From Anaerolineae bacterium (GTDB taxonomy: Bacteria; Chloroflexota; Anaerolineae; B4-G1), in assembly GCA_030612185.1 (NCBI GenBank), contig JAUWOI010000047.1, forward strand, positions 1 through 14,790: a stretch of 14,790 nucleotides of DNA. Reading direction: 5' to 3'. A program made the position numbers and the translations under genes. The notes beneath the pieces were generated by a model. The model was not told the origin of the DNA, made no database searches, and saw only the letters and a list, made by a program, of their open reading frames with translations. Position 1 is the first letter of the stretch, and each line of letters begins with the position of its first letter. This document shows, in pieces, positions 13,968 through 14,790 of this stretch.

Positions 13968-14546
13968 TTACGCCAGCCTGTCGTCACACTGCGAGCGGTA
14001 GCCACAGGCCCGGCAACGGCGGGGTTCGTCGTGACTGCGGGGTGCGCCCCCATCCGCCAGATCGGCCCGCATCTGATCCAGCGTCGCCAGCAACTCGTTC
14101 TCCAATTCGGGTGTGTAGTCCACCTCAAAGGTGCGGTCGGCGTATTTAACGATGCCGTAGGGAGGCCGCCGTCCATAACACTGCTCGACCAGCAGGCAGT
14201 AAGCCGCCAGTTGGAGAGTGTGCGAGGAGTAGGGTTGGGCCTGTCCTGAGCGTAGCCGAAGGACCGGGGCACGGCTCGATTTGACCTCGACGGGGATGAC
14301 GTCGGCCCCGTCAGCCACCAGATAGTCGGGCTTGCCGGTGAGGCGGAGTGCGTGTGAGAAAAGCGGGCGCTCCAGCCGGCCCCATCCCCCGGTGTCGGTG
14401 TAGACCACGCGGCCCTGTGGCAACCCGCTGCGCGCTCGCCCCCGCCGCGACAGCCAAAGCATCAGCAGCCCCAACACCAACAGGACAAAAAACCACAGCA
14501 CCATATCCAACCAACTAACTAACCACCCAACCACCCAACCACCCAA
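13968..14546 (-). CDS. Cas4-like PD-(D/E)XK protein, C-terminal part (out of frame with its N-terminal part)
   Basis: Carries the catalytic core and the last three cysteines of a Cas4/RecB-family nuclease: GKPDYLV (Asp74), IPVEVKSS (Glu87, Lys89), HTLQLAAYCLLVE (Gln112 to Tyr116, the QxxxY motif) and CRACGYRSQC (Cys178, 181, 187; C-x2-C-x5-C). A hydrophobic helix spans about 13-32. The frame can start at TTG 14546 or, more likely for re-initiation, at ATG 14504, 15 bases after the stop of the N-terminal part. Alone it lacks the first cluster cysteine and the G-x3-H motif, which lie in the other part. Residues 95-104 (VLRLRSGQAQ) are encoded by a dispersed repeat inserted in frame. No cas genes or CRISPR array are nearby, so it is a stand-alone member. 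Confidence 0.75.
   Translation of the reverse strand: MGGWVVGWLVSWLDMVLWFFVLLVLGLLMLWLSRRGRARSGLPQGRVVYTDTGGWGRLERPLFSHALRLTGKPDYLVADGADVIPVEVKSSRAPVLRLRSGQAQPYSSHTLQLAAYCLLVEQCYGRRPPYGIVKYADRTFEVDYTPELENELLATLDQMRADLADGGAPRSHDEPRRCRACGYRSQCDDRLA
14239..14264. repeat. Dispersed 26-bp repeat inserted in the nuclease core
   Basis: Contains CCTGAGCGTAGCCGAAGG with GTCCT/AGGAC terminal inverted arms. A near-identical sequence, read in proteins as LRSGQA or FGYAQDR, is familiar from many draft Chloroflexota and other genomes as an intergenic dispersed repeat. Here it lies inside a gene and keeps the frame. Confidence 0.6.
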
Positions 14547-14552
14547 CTAACC
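14513..14552. repeat. Octamer tandem repeat at the frame break
   Basis: AACTAACT, then three perfect copies of AACCACCC (14521-14528, 14529-14536, 14537-14544), then AACTAACC. On the coding strand the unit is GGGTGGTT. Three copies end the first frame at TAG (14521-14519); two copies join both frames. Confidence 0.9.
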
Positions 14553-14770
14553 AAAACCACCGCCGCCAGCAACAGCACCCCATACGCCAGACGGCTCAAC
14601 CAGAGCGATGTCCTCACCCCCCGCCCATGGCGCAGGTGGGCCGCTTTACCCGCCGCCATCTCTCGTTGGTGGGTCGAGGACACCCCCTGGACGCTTCCCA
14701 GCCACCAGGCGTGGGCGCAATAGACATATCGCCCGATCTCGCTGGCACGGATGACGCGCTCGTCACTCAT
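14519..14770 (-). CDS. Cas4-like PD-(D/E)XK protein, N-terminal part
   Basis: An 83-aa product with the start of a Cas4-like nuclease: IRASEIGRYVYCAHAWW (Cys18, the first iron-sulfur cysteine position), then MAAGKAAHLRHG with the G-x3-H motif (Gly41, His45), and a membrane helix at about 59-81. It ends in repeat-coded SWVVGWLGG and a TAG. ATG 14770 has an AGGTGG-like site within the preceding octamer repeat. Removing one 8-base unit from the repeat would continue this frame straight into the C-terminal part, giving a protein of about 255-265 aa with a membrane hairpin in the loop between the first motif and the core. The present sequence is therefore a frameshifted, switched-off, or re-initiation form. 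Confidence 0.75.
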   Translation of the reverse strand: MSDERVIRASEIGRYVYCAHAWWLGSVQGVSSTHQREMAAGKAAHLRHGRGVRTSLWLSRLAYGVLLLAAVVLVSWVVGWLGG

Positions 14771-14790
14771 CTGCCCACCTGCCCACCTGC
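14771..14790. repeat. Octamer repeat directly before the Cas4-like start, cut by the window end
   Basis: CTGCCCAC occurs twice and continues as CTGC to the end of the window. It holds the ribosome-binding region of the Cas4-like gene. Its full length cannot be seen. Confidence 0.7.

Noticed and set aside
13514..14272. Minus-strand open frame of 252 codons
   Set aside because: It spans the PIN gene in antisense and the Cas4-like gene in another frame; no motif is visible.

Overview
The window looks like an accessory exopolysaccharide/sugar-nucleotide region of a fairly GC-rich bacterium, most plausibly a Chloroflexota (Anaerolineae-like) genome or metagenome bin. That assignment is inference. 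It rests on the long-form RmlA, the fucose-isomerase-like protein, VapBC- and TumE-like modules, and abundant short dispersed repeats. No rRNA, tRNA or other taxonomic marker is present.

Layout. (1) 1-1587: a plus-strand metallophosphoesterase with its own promoter, convergent with the next block. (2) 1612-8355: a minus-strand run read from right to left: glycosyltransferase family 4, FucI/AraA-like protein, polysaccharide co-polymerase (PCP) 2, an inserted four-helix-bundle gene flanked by heptamer/octamer repeats, PCP 1, CpsD-like P-loop ATPase, glucose-1-phosphate thymidylyltransferase (rmlA), and a two-gene toxin-antitoxin-like pair of the TumE/DUF6516 type. (3) 8468-13010: a second minus-strand run: rmlD, a rhamnosyltransferase-like GT2, two small unrecognised genes, a dolichyl-phosphate-glucose-synthase-like GT2, a small Cys4 protein and ribonuclease HII. 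(4) 13218-13909: a plus-strand AbrB/PIN (VapBC-like) module with a good promoter. (5) 13968-14770: a minus-strand, membrane-anchored Cas4-like PD-(D/E)XK protein split into two overlapping frames exactly at an 8-bp tandem repeat.

How it works together. RmlA and RmlD are the first and last enzymes of dTDP-L-rhamnose synthesis; RmlB and RmlC are not in the window. The GT2 and GT4 enzymes would assemble a glycan, and the two PCPs plus the CpsD-like ATPase would control its polymerisation or export. No polymerase, flippase or priming transferase is visible, so the locus probably continues elsewhere.

The most interesting signals are in the repeats. A three-copy octamer in the Cas4-like gene puts its two halves out of frame, while two copies would give one continuous protein. 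A TGTTCAT-type heptamer/octamer array surrounds the four-helix-bundle gene, supplies a stop codon to one PCP gene and appears to supply a -35 box to the next. A 93-bp array of three different heptamers encodes the N-terminus of a glycosyltransferase. A dispersed 26-bp repeat sits in frame inside the nuclease core. A pair of unrecognised genes inside the second run may be a new toxin-like module.
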